Assembly (NCBI RefSeq): GCF_020509005.1
Contig: NC_063012.1
Coordinates: forward strand, 4,774,001-4,838,000
Direction: 5' to 3'
Length of the DNA: 64,000 nucleotides
From: Fulvia fulva
Taxonomy: Eukaryota; Ascomycota; Dothideomycetes; Mycosphaerellales; Mycosphaerellaceae
Shown here one piece after another: positions 1 through 10,590 of the stretch (positions within the stretch are counted from its first letter, which is position 1; each line of letters begins with the position of its first letter). Under the pieces are notes generated by a model. It did not search any database and was not told where the DNA came from. It was given only the letters and a program-made list of their open reading frames with translations. Made by a program: the position numbers and the translations under genes.

Positions 1-145
1 CTCGCTGTGAACATCTCTTGCCCTAGCACGACAGGGCTGGGCGACATTTCCGTTCTCATCCCCGCGCGGTCACATACTGATTTCCAGCACTACATCTCAG
101 CACGCTCGAATTCATTGTCTGCGTACAACGGCTGCATTAGACGCC

Positions 146-1956
146 ATGCCCTCCATCGAGCAGGTCACCGCAGGTGAATCCAAATCAAATGCCGGGCGGG
201 CTTACCAAAGCGACAAAGGCACCGTGGCACCAAGAGACGGCGCGGCCGTGAACGCTTCTGGACACCAAGATCAACTCAGAAGACAGTATGGCCTACTGGA
301 AATATGTGGTCTGGCTTTGACAATCGACAATGCTTGGATCGCGTTCGCTGGCTCGCTTCAGATTTCCCTGCTGAACGGAGGGCCACCTGGGGTTCTCTAC
401 GAGTATGTTGTTGCTTGCGCCTACTACGCCTTCGTGGGTGCATCGATAGCAGAACTAGCCTCTGCTGTGCCTTCATCTGGCGGCATCTATCATTGGTCTT
501 CGATCACTGGGGGACGAGCTGTTGGATTCTTCGCCGGGAGTCTAAACTTCTTCGGCTGAATGTTTGATCTCGCGAGCATTGCCTATGTTCCAGCCAATGT
601 TGTGAGTCTGTACCACCATCACACAAACCTCGCAGAAGTTGACAGCTATCCCAGGTTGTGCAGATGTATGCACTGTTCCATCCCGAATTTTTGATCGAGC
701 CTTGGCACACATATGTCGCCTTTGTGTCAATACTCTGGGGTGTGACTGCTTTCGTCATCTTCCGCAACAGATGGATCCCTTATTTGCAGCACGCAGGCCT
801 ATTCCTCGTCCTAGTTGGAGGGTTAATAACCATCATCGTAGTGGCTGCAATGCCGGCTGAGCATGCCAACAACTCGTTCGTTTGGAAAGACTGGACCAAT
901 GCTACTGGAATGCCCGGTGGAATCGGATTTTTCACTGGAGTACTGAATGGCGCATTCGCCATCGGAACTGCTGATTCGGTCACACATCTGGCAGAGGGCT
1001 TCCGAATCCTAGAGTCGATTTACCTAAAGCCATCTTTGCGCAGATTGGTCTAGGTTTTGTTACTGCATTTGTGTTCGGTATAGCTATCTTCTATGGCGTT
1101 AACGACCTTGACGCAGTCCTGAATAGCAATGGATCGTTCCCCCTCGCAGAAATATACGCACAAGCTACTGGCTCGCGTGCTGCTACATTTGGACTGCTGC
1201 TGATCGTTTTCCTTTCGATCATGGTTTGGTACGTTTTTGAATGGCTTCCAGACATCGAGCAGTGGCTAAGACTATGGTGCACCGCGCGAGACATGCGCTG
1301 CACGACGCGCTCTGTGTACACCATAGTCAGACACTGCCACATGGTTCTCGAGCATGGCCAACAACGTTCTGTTTGTAGCGCAGTCGGGACTGTATTGATG
1401 TTGGGTCGCCTCTGGTGGACTTTGGCAAGAGATAATGCTACGCCGTTCGCGAAACTTTTCTCCAGCGTCAACGAAGACTTGTCCTGTCCAGTCCCAGGCC
1501 ACGATTTTCGTATCGCTTCTCACCACAGGCTTTGGCGCGATCCAGCTTGGCTCCGCGACAGCCTTCACCATCCTGGTCAGCTCCTTTATCACCCTCACAA
1601 CTTTCTCCTACTTCCTGGCCATCTTTCCGCACATCTTGACGAGAAGGAGAACGGTACCTCCGGGACCTTTTTGGATGGGTGGGATGGCTGGCTATCTGGT
1701 CAACATCATCACCTGTGTCCTGATAGTCTTTTTCAATGTCTGGTTCTGCTGGCCATTCGCATATCCTGTTACGGTTGATTTGATGAACTGTAAGTGATAT
1801 TACCACGTTGCTACTGGAGCGTTCGCTAACGAACAGCCAGACAACTCGGTCATCCTGGTAGGAATCGTGGGTTTGACACTCTTTTGGTGGTGCGTGCATG
1901 GCATCGACTAATACCCAGGTCCGAAGTTAACGAAGCTGTACGTGGAGGATCAGTGA
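146..1956 (+). pseudogene. Amino-acid/GABA-type permease (APC family), multiply broken
   Basis: The remains encode a fungal amino-acid/choline/GABA permease, a 12-helix plasma-membrane transporter of about 520 residues. The N-terminus at 146 reads through LALTIDNAWIAFAGSL and SSGGIYHWSS, which are typical of the family. Three introns can be placed: 602-654, 1229-1378 and 1790-1840 (branch gctaac). Four lesions break it. A TGA at 557-559 stands where the family has Trp (NFFG-stop-MFDLAS). One base is lost near 990-996, after HLAE. One C is gained near 1492-1497, after SCPV. A TAA follows HGID near 1909-1911, before YPGPKLTK. The frame then runs to a natural-looking end at 1954-1956. Introns and residue order survive, so decay is recent. 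The substrate cannot be told from sequence. Confidence 0.85.
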
Positions 1957-2478
1957 TGCGTCCGAGCTGGCCACGACGGTCTACACAGCTGGGACTCTAT
2001 CGTCGTTCGTAGTCACAAACAATGATCAAGTTCCTGCGGAGGGAAACCTCATCTTTACATACTTCCTTGACCGGGGAGCCCGGATCTCATGTCTCGGCAT
2101 AGAATACTTGGAACGAGGGGGGAAGCCTGCACGGCAATGGCATGCAGCCGGAGCCGGACGGGCGCCATCGTTCAGTATCGCCAGCCCCTTTGAACCATGC
2201 CGGTGTGTGCGGTGTGGCGCATACTGTAAGCGACGCCAGCTTGGACGACTTAGATGGTGGCTTAGAACTATCGTGCTGCCTTGAAGCGGTGCTCGTGCCG
2301 AGGCCGAGGATCCTTCCGAACTCCGTTGTCTCAGCTCCGACCAGGAAGAAGCGGAAACGCCTTCAAGTTTTCACCTGGCTCTCGAGGGATAGAACTAGCA
2401 TTGCATTCCTCCTGCAGCTTATCGGTAGCCTCCTCGCCATGATATACACCTCGCTGTTACACCGTCTGGACTCGGTCT
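1957..2478. other. Intergenic stretch between permease pseudogene and MFS gene
   Basis: No gene is supported here. One plus-strand open frame (2142-2609) contains a hydrophobic run (SIAFLLQLIGSLLAMIYTSL at about 2398-2457) that looks like a single membrane helix, but it overlaps the MFS start in another frame and has no recognisable neighbour exon. It may be a remnant of a membrane-protein gene or chance. Confidence 0.4.
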
Positions 2479-4152
2479 TTGATCAGCCCCAATACGCCCT
2501 TCAGCAACATGGCGGACGCTGCAGTTGGGGAAGCAGGTCAGGCCACCAGCTGCATAGCCTCCAAGCGGGACTATCGAACTCGCACGATGTCTATACACAG
2601 GGAAGATGAAGACTCAGAAAGGTCGCGTCTTTTACCGGCACAGCAGGTCCCAACTCGACCACCTCTCATCAGACGGAACACATTACAATCGCCTCGCTCG
2701 ATCATGGTGTTACTGCTCGTCGTGGTGATGCTCACATCCTTTGGAAACCAGCTTAGAGAAAGTCCGGAAACACGCATCTTCGAAAGTGTGATTTGCTACC
2801 GTTACTACGAATCCGCCGACCCAAGCAAGCTCAACGCAGGACGAAATGTCGTCGGTCCTGGAGCGATGGGAGGCGTGGATGAGATGTGGTGCAAAGCAGA
2901 TGCGGTACAAGACGATCTCGCGATGCTCGATGGTTATCAAAACTTCCTGGACGGCTTTCCAGCTCTTCTCTTGGCTCTTCCGTTCGGCTGGGCCGCCGAT
3001 CGATTTGGAAGATGGCCTTTCCTCTTCGTTGGACTCATCCAGATCGCCGTCCGTGCCATCTGGGTTCAGCTGGTGACTTGGCGTTGGCAGGCGTTCGACA
3101 TACGTGTGACATGGTTCCAGTCCGTGTTTGCGCTTCTCGGCGGTGGTGATGCCACTATATCAGCATACTTCTTCACGGCAATAGCGGACATCACGCCTGA
3201 GCAAGATCGAGCTGCGGCCTTCCTTCGAGCCGGAGCTGCGAACATGGCCGCGAATCTATGTATGCCCCCTCTCTCAGCCGCACTCATGACGATCAATCCT
3301 TGGATACCAGCCATCATGGGTACGGTGCTAGAGCTTTTGGCAGTGGCTTTGTTCTTGGTGGTCCCCGAGACGTTGGACTACTATCGCCCTGTGTCGTCGG
3401 TCGAGTCAGCAGGCGACGGACCTGAAGAGGCGGAACAGCATCCTGACCACAGACCTGGAGTCGCGAATCTTCTCAAAACACAGCTCATAGCAATCCAGTC
3501 CGCCATATCGTTCCTTACGACAGACTGGCGCGTTCCTGCCTTGGTCTTACCTTTCGCCGCGCACATTCTGATAGCGAACACTGGTCGCCTAGTGCTCCAA
3601 TACGTCAGCAAGCGTTATGCCCTTACTTTCGCAAAAGGCACCTTGCTGGTGACAGTTCGTAACGGTGTCACTGTACTTCTGCTGTTTATCATCCTGCCAT
3701 GGCTGTCAAAGACCGTGATGCGAAGATATGGCCTCTGCATTCAGAAGAAGGATCTGTACCTTGCACGACTATCGCAGGTCTTACTGGCGCTTGGATGGGT
3801 CGCTGTCGCTGCGAGTCCGAATGTGGTCACTGCCACTATCGCCCTGTCGATTGCGAGCTTCGGCGGAGGAGCAGCACTGCTCGTGAGAAGCTTTTTGACG
3901 ACTTTGCTCCCGTCACATCACATCGCGAGGGTGTACAGTGTTATCAGTGTGATTGACACATTGGGCATCATGTTCGGAGCGCCTCTACTCGCGGGCCTTT
4001 TCTCAGAAGGACTGGCCCTAGGAGGAGGCTGGGTGGGCCTACCGTTCTACTTCATCGGATTGCTCTCGGCATTCTTTGTTGCGCCGTTGTTTGTGGTAGG
4101 TCTAAGGAAGGGCCAGGGAGAAAATGGCAGCACGGATGAAGCCGGTCAGTAG
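2479..4152 (+). CDS. MFS transporter, intronless
   Basis: This 557-codon frame encodes a Major Facilitator Superfamily permease, expected in the plasma or vacuolar membrane and driven by proton exchange. About 110 hydrophilic residues at the start, broken by one short hydrophobic segment (IMVLLLVVVMLTSFG), precede the main helices. The MFS motif A is clear (GWAADRFGRWPFLF, about residues 170-183) after FPALLLALPF. A hydrophilic central loop (about 315-335) divides the two halves, and helices continue to FFVAPLFVVGL near the C-terminus. The first ATG is at 2479. In-frame ATGs at 2509 and 2587 (MSIHREDED) are also possible, and the last is attractive because the acidic ERSRLLP region follows it. 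It is the only intact gene between two pseudogenes. Substrate unknown. Confidence 0.8.
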   Translation: MISPNTPFSNMADAAVGEAGQATSCIASKRDYRTRTMSIHREDEDSERSRLLPAQQVPTRPPLIRRNTLQSPRSIMVLLLVVVMLTSFGNQLRESPETRIFESVICYRYYESADPSKLNAGRNVVGPGAMGGVDEMWCKADAVQDDLAMLDGYQNFLDGFPALLLALPFGWAADRFGRWPFLFVGLIQIAVRAIWVQLVTWRWQAFDIRVTWFQSVFALLGGGDATISAYFFTAIADITPEQDRAAAFLRAGAANMAANLCMPPLSAALMTINPWIPAIMGTVLELLAVALFLVVPETLDYYRPVSSVESAGDGPEEAEQHPDHRPGVANLLKTQLIAIQSAISFLTTDWRVPALVLPFAAHILIANTGRLVLQYVSKRYALTFAKGTLLVTVRNGVTVLLLFIILPWLSKTVMRRYGLCIQKKDLYLARLSQVLLALGWVAVAASPNVVTATIALSIASFGGGAALLVRSFLTTLLPSHHIARVYSVISVIDTLGIMFGAPLLAGLFSEGLALGGGWVGLPFYFIGLLSAFFVAPLFVVGLRKGQGENGSTDEAGQ

Positions 4153-4278
4153 CCTTCGCTCTCACTACCAATGCTAGCATGAGGCTGCTCACCTGGCAGA
4201 AGATCATAGAAGTACCTGCTAACACAAAATGCGGTATTCTCAAACATTCAAGCCACGCGTTTTTCGAGCACCTCAGCG

Positions 4279-4930
4279 ATGGTCTGCAGCCGGGTTTACC
4301 GGTCAAATCCAACGCTGCTGTGGTCTTTGGACCGACTTCAAGCGCCAGAACGGATCACTCATACCCAGCGGTTTGCAAAGACTGAAGCTCAGAGACCGTT
4401 CGTACTGGCTCTATCACCACTCGAAGACAAGATAGCGTCCAACTTCCCGAAGTTGCTGCACAACCTTCGCATCCCACGCAGAAAGTGCTGCTTTGGCTAC
4501 CAGGGGTTGCTGATCAAGCTCGACCTAGCGTCAGAAGTCCAGGTGAGTCTGCGGCACTGCCAGGTGTAGTGTCTTTTCTAGGGTCAATGCATGGATGCAT
4601 GCAACCTTAGGGAGGTACTGTGTGCACTATAGTACGATAGCAGGGCTACAGCATTCTTGGGATAACACCGAACGACTGAACCAGTGGCTCACCGAGAAGC
4701 GAGATCTGTACGAAGACTATAAGCACCAGAGCGGCGAACACGATGGACCGCAGAAAATTGTGCTGGTCTGGTTGATAGCAAAAGACATATTTCAGCGGCT
4801 GGATCGCGATATAACGTTTGAAGAGATCTCCATTGCGGACCGCGGCGATAGCGTGTTGACAGTGCCGCAAGAAGATTCTGTTGATGATGCCTCGACTCAA
4901 GACATCAGGGCTCCTGTCTTCGAACTTTGA
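4279..4930 (+). CDS. Hypothetical protein, two exons, start unresolved
   Basis: I do not recognise this gene. Two open stretches join in frame if an intron at 4543-4651 (gtgagt...cag, 109 nt) is removed: the first ends LIKLDLASEVQ and the second opens HSWDNTERLNQWL. Exon 2 is strongly hydrophilic, rich in Glu, Asp and Lys, and ends APVFEL at 4930. The joined frame has sensible composition (no low-complexity runs, mixed charge), which is the main reason to believe it. The true 5' end may lie upstream through a further intron. It could equally be the 3' remnant of a larger gene, since both neighbours include broken genes. Confidence 0.35.
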
Positions 4931-5111
4931 TAAGAGCACTCGTGGATGGGATGATGAAGTGGCCAATATGGTATGAAGGAGGTTGCTTCGATAGGCACTC
5001 CAGATCGTAGTTCATGATGATGTGAGCAAGTGTCAGCTTCAACACTTGGTCTGCAAAGAATCGACCAGGGCTACATGAGCACAACCAGTCTCTGATAGTT
5101 GAGCTTGAGTA

Positions 5112-6661
5112 TTAAAATAGCCACCAAGTGTGACGGCCGGCACCGAAAGCGAGGAAGTCCGTGCCAACATACGTGAGGCTCAACTGCTTCAGCAATGTGT
5201 CGCGTTCAGTCAAAGGAAATGTCCCGTCACACTCAAGAAGCCGCTCTCGTTCACGCGAATATCGGAATGGATCGTAGCGATGCGGCTCCGGATAGAGTGC
5301 TGGATTGCGATAATGTTCCCATATGTTCGTTGCAAGCACAGTGCCTGGCCGAGCAGTCCAGCCCTCTTCGTAGTTGTGTAGACCTTCTTTGGCCACGACC
5401 ACACGGCAAGGACCATAGTTCTCGAAAGGTGAACAGCGGAAGCTTTCACGGACGGCAGAATCCAGCCGATAGAGCTTGTCGATTGCTGGTTTTGACCACT
5501 TCTGGCCAGCATCGCCATACACGGTCGTCGCTTCGTCCCTCAGGATGTCCAAAACGTTGTCTTCCGTAGCGGAGCTCAATATGTCCAGTATAACGTTGGC
5601 ACACAAGCCATACGTCGTCCAGCTATCGCGCCGATCTTGAGGGCAAGGAAATGCGCGGCTACCGCGTCGGGCGTAGGATCGATCGGGTTGTCTGCCAGCC
5701 TGGCGTCCATGATATACCAGGTGATGAAATAATCGGCAATCGACGCTTCTGCACCGCCATCAGCAAGTGCTTGCAGACGTTCGCCCACGGCTTTCGCGAA
5801 GAAAGGGCTCAGCCTCGAGTATCGCCATCGCTGGGGCGCTTTCAGAAACAGTGGTCCGATGAGAGGCTTGAAGATGTCGGGTTGCATCGGCCACAATGCT
5901 ATCTTTCTCTCCACTCCACGGTCGAAGGAGTACGATAGTCGGATGAAAGCTTCGTCGCGACTCATTGACTGGTCTAGGAGTGCTGCACACATGACAGCAT
6001 CCATAATGTGTGTAAGAGACTCAACCAATGCTACGTCGGTGTAGACACTCCAGTCCGTAGGCCAGTGTCGGTCGAATTGATAGCCGATCTCGGTCCACAT
6101 CGTGCCCACCGATTTGGGCAATCGAGGCGTTATGTACTTGATTGTTGTTCGCATCGCGTAGACAGGTCGACATGCTTCGGCCTGCGGGAAGCTGTGCTCG
6201 GGGACAATCGTGTTCATCAGGAACGACTCGTGGCTTGTTGCGCCGTCCTTCCGATCGACGAACCACTTCATTTTCTCCTTGGGAACAACTATGAGGGGAT
6301 CTCGGTTTGCCTTTGCTATACCGTAGCAGTTGCCGAAGGCCGTGCAATGAGCTGACCTCGACAGGCCATGCGGGAGTCTGGCACGCTTGGTACTCGCGAT
6401 CCATAGTGCTGCGTAGATCATACAGGCTAGTGCAAGGCCTACGAGGGAAGCCCATTGCTTGGTGAGGGCACAGTGGCTCAACAATACGCGTTCCAGATGC
6501 CTTCGAGATGATGCTTCAGGATCGTTCCTGATATCCGCACGTGAAACAGAGCCCAAAAGGTCCAGTCCGAACTGACTTGCGAGTTGCACCATCATTGCAG
6601 ACGAGTAGAAAGCTAACAGAGAGCAGTTCGTCCACCACCTCGCACCACCGTGAGAGTTCAT
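5112..6661 (-). pseudogene. Cytochrome P450, frameshifted and truncated at haem motif
   Basis: A fungal microsomal P450 monooxygenase lies on the minus strand. The first open part (6661 to about 5606) carries a hydrophobic N-terminal segment (ASLVGLALACMIYAALW), the LIVVPKEKMKWFVDRKD region and the start of helix I (HFLALKIGAI). The second part (to 5112) carries CANVILDIL, the ExxR signature (AVRESFR), the NIWEHYRNPALYPEPHRYDP region and the start of the haem loop (FGAGRHT). They are out of frame because of what looks like an extra GT at about 5601-5604 (MAC, then GT, then ANVILDIL). After FGAGRHT the frame reads WWLF-stop, so the haem-ligand Cys and the last ~60 residues are gone. The N-terminal part is also shorter than usual between the anchor and VVPKEKM. 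It cannot bind haem. Confidence 0.85.
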
Positions 6662-6987
6662 ATCATCGTCGGCACTGGTATACGGTCACAAGATACAACC
6701 TGCACGTCAGCCTCACCTCGACGATGCGTCGGATGAGGCCACAAGACAATGACATTGTCGCATGACGAGATGGACCTGATGCTACTTGATCTCGCAGGGC
6801 CTATACCGAGCGTTAACTTGCGCTGAGGGTGGGTCACGGAGATGGAATATGGAGCATCAGAGCAATAGCGTCGCAATAGTATGTTTGACCGACCGGTCGA
6901 GCTAATGCCGTAGCTGCGATAGCTTCACAGTCGCTACGTGATTGGCGTCCGCTGTCAAGGTACTCTCATGTGCAACACCGAGGTGTT
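6662..6987. other. Intergenic, P450 5' side to GH78 3' side
   Basis: About 326 bases separating the start of the P450 relic from the stop of the rhamnosidase frame. No coding potential or repeat is visible; it would have held the P450 promoter. Confidence 0.5.
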
Positions 6988-8949
6988 TCAGAAGACAATG
7001 GTGTACTGCCCGGGTCGCAGCTCAATCGACTTCAAACCAGCCTCTGTGGTCCATGAGGACTTCTCGTGTCGGTCAACACTGACAGCTCCACAAGCAGAGG
7101 GCAGCAATAGATTCGCGTGTGTAGTCAGAGGCACTGTAAGATTCAGGTTAATCTTCCCATCGGGTTTCCGTTCATAATGCACCTCAATCAGCCCATATGG
7201 ACACTCCACGTCGCCCTTCACTTCCCCAAACTCAGACTCATAGGGCGGCCTTATCGACCAGGTCTTATACGCCTCTTCAGTCGGCTTTACACCCAGCACT
7301 ACCGCGTACATCCACTCGTATGTAGTGCCCAGCATGTCATGACACTTTGATCGACATTCATCTTGCCAGAATTCGAGAAGAGTCGTTTCACCTCTTCGTA
7401 GAAATCGCATATACGAAAGATGTTCCTCTTGACGAGCCACCTGAAGCACGAGATCGGGCCGATGTAGGTCATCAAGGGTGTTGAAGAGGTAGCGGAGGCC
7501 AATTTCGCCTGAGCGTAGTCGACCATCGGAGACGTCCTCAAGGAACGAGTTTTGAACGTCTGAGATGTTTTGTTCCGGAACGAGATCGAATTGAAGCGCG
7601 ATTGCTTGGGCGACGACGATACAGTCACCTTTGGGGTATTCGTCAAGGGACGTATAGTAGGCTTGTGGGTGACCGGTGTCGTCGGTAACAAGAAGGTTGT
7701 CGTTATAGACTTTGTGTATTCCCTCGGCCCACTCGTGGAAACGCTTGATATCAGCTTCGATCTTGAGTTCAGTGGCCATAATCTCGAGACACTGGAGGCA
7801 TTTGATGTAGACGGCGGTCTCTATGTTGGCTTCAAAGGCAATGTCTCTGCCCCAGTCACCCAGACCGTGCATGATCAAGCCTCCGTTGCGCTCCCATGTC
7901 GACATGTATTCAATGTACCGCACAGCAGCAGGGTAGACTTGCTTGATCATATGCGTCGAGCCATAGTAGCGCTTCAGAATGTCCGGGATGAAACAGATGG
8001 CACAATTCCATGTTATGCAATTGCGCATCGGTCCACACATGAAGCGTGTATCAGGAGCCATGTTAGGGATGAACCAAGATGATTCCTGCGCATCGAGGGT
8101 ATCTTCCAGGATTTTTGAGTGCATTGATTCGATGTCTCGAATGTATTGCGTTATTGGAGCGAGCAGATGCGTGACCTCAAGCCAGCCGAACTTCTCGATT
8201 TGTGGGCAGTCAGTATGGTAGCTGAAGAGATTGCCGACGAAGCTCCAATAACAAGCATTGATGAGCTGGTTCACATCTTCCTTGTCAGTGGTCATAGTAC
8301 CGAGTCGCTTTGCGCCTGTCGAAACGTGCTGTCCCACGGCCGAGCGTATGACTGGGAATTCTTGGCCAGGCTCAACCGCAACGCCTTCCACTTGAATGTA
8401 GCGAGCACTAGTGAAGCTGAAGTCAGGCTCCCAGACCTCAGCCTCTCCTGTGCCGGCAAGAGTGAATTTGGAATACACGTGAGTCTCAAACTCTTTGAAC
8501 AGCGGATCAGGCATGAGCACATAGCCCTGGTTATTGACAGTCTCAGCGTAACGAATGATGACTTCTGAGCCCGCCGCCCCTTCCACAGCGATCTTTGTCA
8601 TGATGCTAGAGTTCTGGCCGAGGTCATATGTGACTACACCGGGCTTCAGCGTCTTGATAGCGACAGGCTCCAAGTCCTCGTGCAGCACGACAGGAGGCTG
8701 ATGTTGATACTTGAGCTCTCCACGAGGCCCAGTGACAGGCTTCGCCGCGTCCCAGCTCGAGTCATCGAAGGCAGGTGTGTCCCAGCCCAGAGGGTTGGCA
8801 TGACGATCATGGGTTCCCGACGCATAGATGTTCGCTAGCGTTGTAGCACTCTTTCGCACTTTCCAATCTGGGCCAGAGATGATCGTCTGATGCGTGCCAT
8901 CCTCATCGAAGAGATGCACAGTGATAGCTGGTTGTAGACGCGAATCCAT
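6988..8949 (-). CDS. GH78 alpha-L-rhamnosidase, N-terminally truncated
   Basis: The 653-codon frame from the ATG at 8949 encodes most of a glycoside hydrolase family 78 alpha-L-rhamnosidase, which removes terminal rhamnose from flavonoid glycosides and pectic side chains. It begins inside the N-terminal beta domain (VHLFDEDGTHQTIISGPDWK, then IYASGTHDRHANPLGWDTPA), continues through YDLGQNSS, and reaches the (alpha/alpha)6 catalytic domain with the family landmark HTDCPQIEKFGWLEV and the GLGDWGRDIAFEANIE stretch that holds acidic active-site residues. A C-terminal beta domain follows TTYEWMYAVVLGV. Full-length enzymes are usually 850-950 residues, so roughly the first 150-250 are missing. Upstream in frame to 9024 the sequence is the antisense of a sugar-transporter exon. 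The rest has no stop or frameshift. No signal peptide is visible. It is probably non-functional or a very recent truncation. Confidence 0.8.
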   Translation of the reverse strand: MDSRLQPAITVHLFDEDGTHQTIISGPDWKVRKSATTLANIYASGTHDRHANPLGWDTPAFDDSSWDAAKPVTGPRGELKYQHQPPVVLHEDLEPVAIKTLKPGVVTYDLGQNSSIMTKIAVEGAAGSEVIIRYAETVNNQGYVLMPDPLFKEFETHVYSKFTLAGTGEAEVWEPDFSFTSARYIQVEGVAVEPGQEFPVIRSAVGQHVSTGAKRLGTMTTDKEDVNQLINACYWSFVGNLFSYHTDCPQIEKFGWLEVTHLLAPITQYIRDIESMHSKILEDTLDAQESSWFIPNMAPDTRFMCGPMRNCITWNCAICFIPDILKRYYGSTHMIKQVYPAAVRYIEYMSTWERNGGLIMHGLGDWGRDIAFEANIETAVYIKCLQCLEIMATELKIEADIKRFHEWAEGIHKVYNDNLLVTDDTGHPQAYYTSLDEYPKGDCIVVAQAIALQFDLVPEQNISDVQNSFLEDVSDGRLRSGEIGLRYLFNTLDDLHRPDLVLQVARQEEHLSYMRFLRRGETTLLEFWQDECRSKCHDMLGTTYEWMYAVVLGVKPTEEAYKTWSIRPPYESEFGEVKGDVECPYGLIEVHYERKPDGKINLNLTVPLTTHANLLLPSACGAVSVDRHEKSSWTTEAGLKSIELRPGQYTIVF

Positions 8950-8957
8950 TCTCAAGC

Positions 8958-9158
8958 TTGCACAGGATGTTGCGTTGGGCCTCTGATTCGACCTTCTTCT
9001 ACCCTGAGACCAAGGGCAAGACATTGGAGCAGATGGGTATCTTGTTCGGAGACCAATTGGTACCGCATGCGTTGGAGGACCCAGAGGCTGCAGCGGCGGC
9101 GGAGAAGCAGTTGGAGATCCAGGTAATTGAGAAAACTGCTAGGGAGACCAGCGTATGA
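8958..9158 (+). pseudogene. C-terminal exon remnant of an MFS sugar porter
   Basis: The plus strand reads FFYPETKGKTLEQMGILFGD followed by QLVPHALEDPEAAAAAEKQ and a stop at 9158. PETKGKTLEQM is the signature just after helix 12 of fungal sugar porters, and a short charged tail is normal there. No helices precede it: immediately upstream is the truncated 5' end of the rhamnosidase on the other strand. So this is a terminal piece of a transporter, lying tail-on against the GH78 break. Confidence 0.8.
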
Positions 9159-9211
9159 AGGCGTGCACATGAGCATACGATGAATACCTCTAGTCAAGAC
9201 AGTCCACGATC

Positions 9212-10590
9212 TCAGCTGAAATCAAGCCCCTCAGCCAACTTCTGCGAATAATGCACCATTTTCAAACAGAGTCGGTCCTCCTTTGGCGTGATCACGGATT
9301 GTCCGACAGGTCTCGCTTGCATATTATGTGGGAAATCCTCCGGGGGAGGTCCCGCGTGCCACCGATTCTGCCGCTCTTCCAATTGCGTAGCAAGGCCCAA
9401 CAGATATGGACAGCAGTCATTGACATCAGAAGGGCCGTGAACTTCCGCCCGAACCACTTTCTTGCACATGCTGCGCCACTCTTCCGGACTCAAGTTGACA
9501 GAGAATGCTGCCTGGCAACCTAGTCCTCCGGCATGGAGATGCGAAATGCTGGTGTTGAGATCTGCGAGTCGGAACTTCTTGGTCTCGCCCGCGAGTGTGG
9601 CGCGTACGCTTTCGCTGGAGATGTGGTCGAGAAGCTTTGAGAACCGCTCTGCGATGGACATGAGGAGTGTGCCGAGGAGCTGTGTGTTCTGAATTGCTGA
9701 GATGCAGCGCATCGGACACTCCTCGCAGCTCAGGACCGTAGCTGCAGCTTGCATGGCTTCTCGGAGTGGATGCAAGCTGAATGGAAAGGTGAAGCTAGTG
9801 TCCATAGACTGTCGCGAGGTCAAAGTCAGATACATGGTGCTCAAACAAGCACAACTCTGCATGTTGTATTGTGGCATCCCGGAGTTGCTAGTGCTGCTTA
9901 TGGTGACAGGGTTCCTGGCGAGTGTTGGGTCGACTAGCATGCTTGTGCTGGTATCGTGATGTCCGAACATCTGGCCATAGCCGAAGCCAGTGCTGTGTTG
10001 GGAACCAAGTTCAGGGGGCATAGCCAAGGACGGTGAATGTGTAGAGCTATCCGGAGTGAGCGCGGGAACGCCCATGTTCCCAGCAAAGTCATTATTCCAG
10101 TCGTCTGCGCTTTGGAGCCACGGTTGTAGGCTACCGCCCGGTGTCCAAGCTGATTCAAAGGACCCATAATGGGTTGCAGTGTCGAAGCTTTGCAAGCCAG
10201 TGTGTTGATCTTCGGTCGAAGCGTCAGCGTGCATGCCATTCGTGCTCGATGCGGTGGTGCTTGGTCCTTCAGTTCGAGACCGTTTTTTGGGTCTGCCCAT
10301 CTGCTTCTGAGGGAAGTACACGCAGGTCACCTTCTCCAGGAGACAACGGCTGCATTGTGGATGTTCTCCGCTACATTTGAGTTTCTTCGTCCCTGGTGTG
10401 AACTTGGTCGGCTTCACGAAGTAGGCGCGATGATGATTCGTGGCGATGATTCAGGAAGGCATGAGAGGCAAGGAGAAGCAAGCATACTGCATCCGTCGCA
10501 AGCAGCGCGTCGTTTGACAGGCTTGTATACGGTCTCGGTCTCTGCGTCTGTTCCGGTAGCTCTCTGCTCCTGAGCGGCCGCGGGTGCCAT
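9212..10590 (-). CDS. Zn2Cys6 transcription factor (AflR-like architecture)
   Basis: Two exons, 10590-10488 and 10392-9212, encode 427 residues. The intron (gtatgc...ccag, 10487-10393) splits the DNA-binding domain; spliced, it reads ACDGCRTKKLKCSGEHPQC then SRCLLEKVTC, giving C-X2-C-X6-C-X6-C-X2-C-X6-C. The linker QKQMGRPKKRSR is basic, a likely nuclear-localisation segment. The C-terminal half (CPMRCISAIQNTQLLGTLLM, then KKFRLADLNTSISHLHAGG) follows the conserved region of this fungal regulator class. It should bind DNA in the nucleus as a pathway-specific activator. Its neighbours are the GH78 frame and the sugar-porter exon, so a role in rhamnoside use is a reasonable inference, not shown. 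The start at 10590 (MAPAAAQ) is the first in-frame ATG; a 765-bp divergent promoter separates it from ERB1. Confidence 0.85.
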
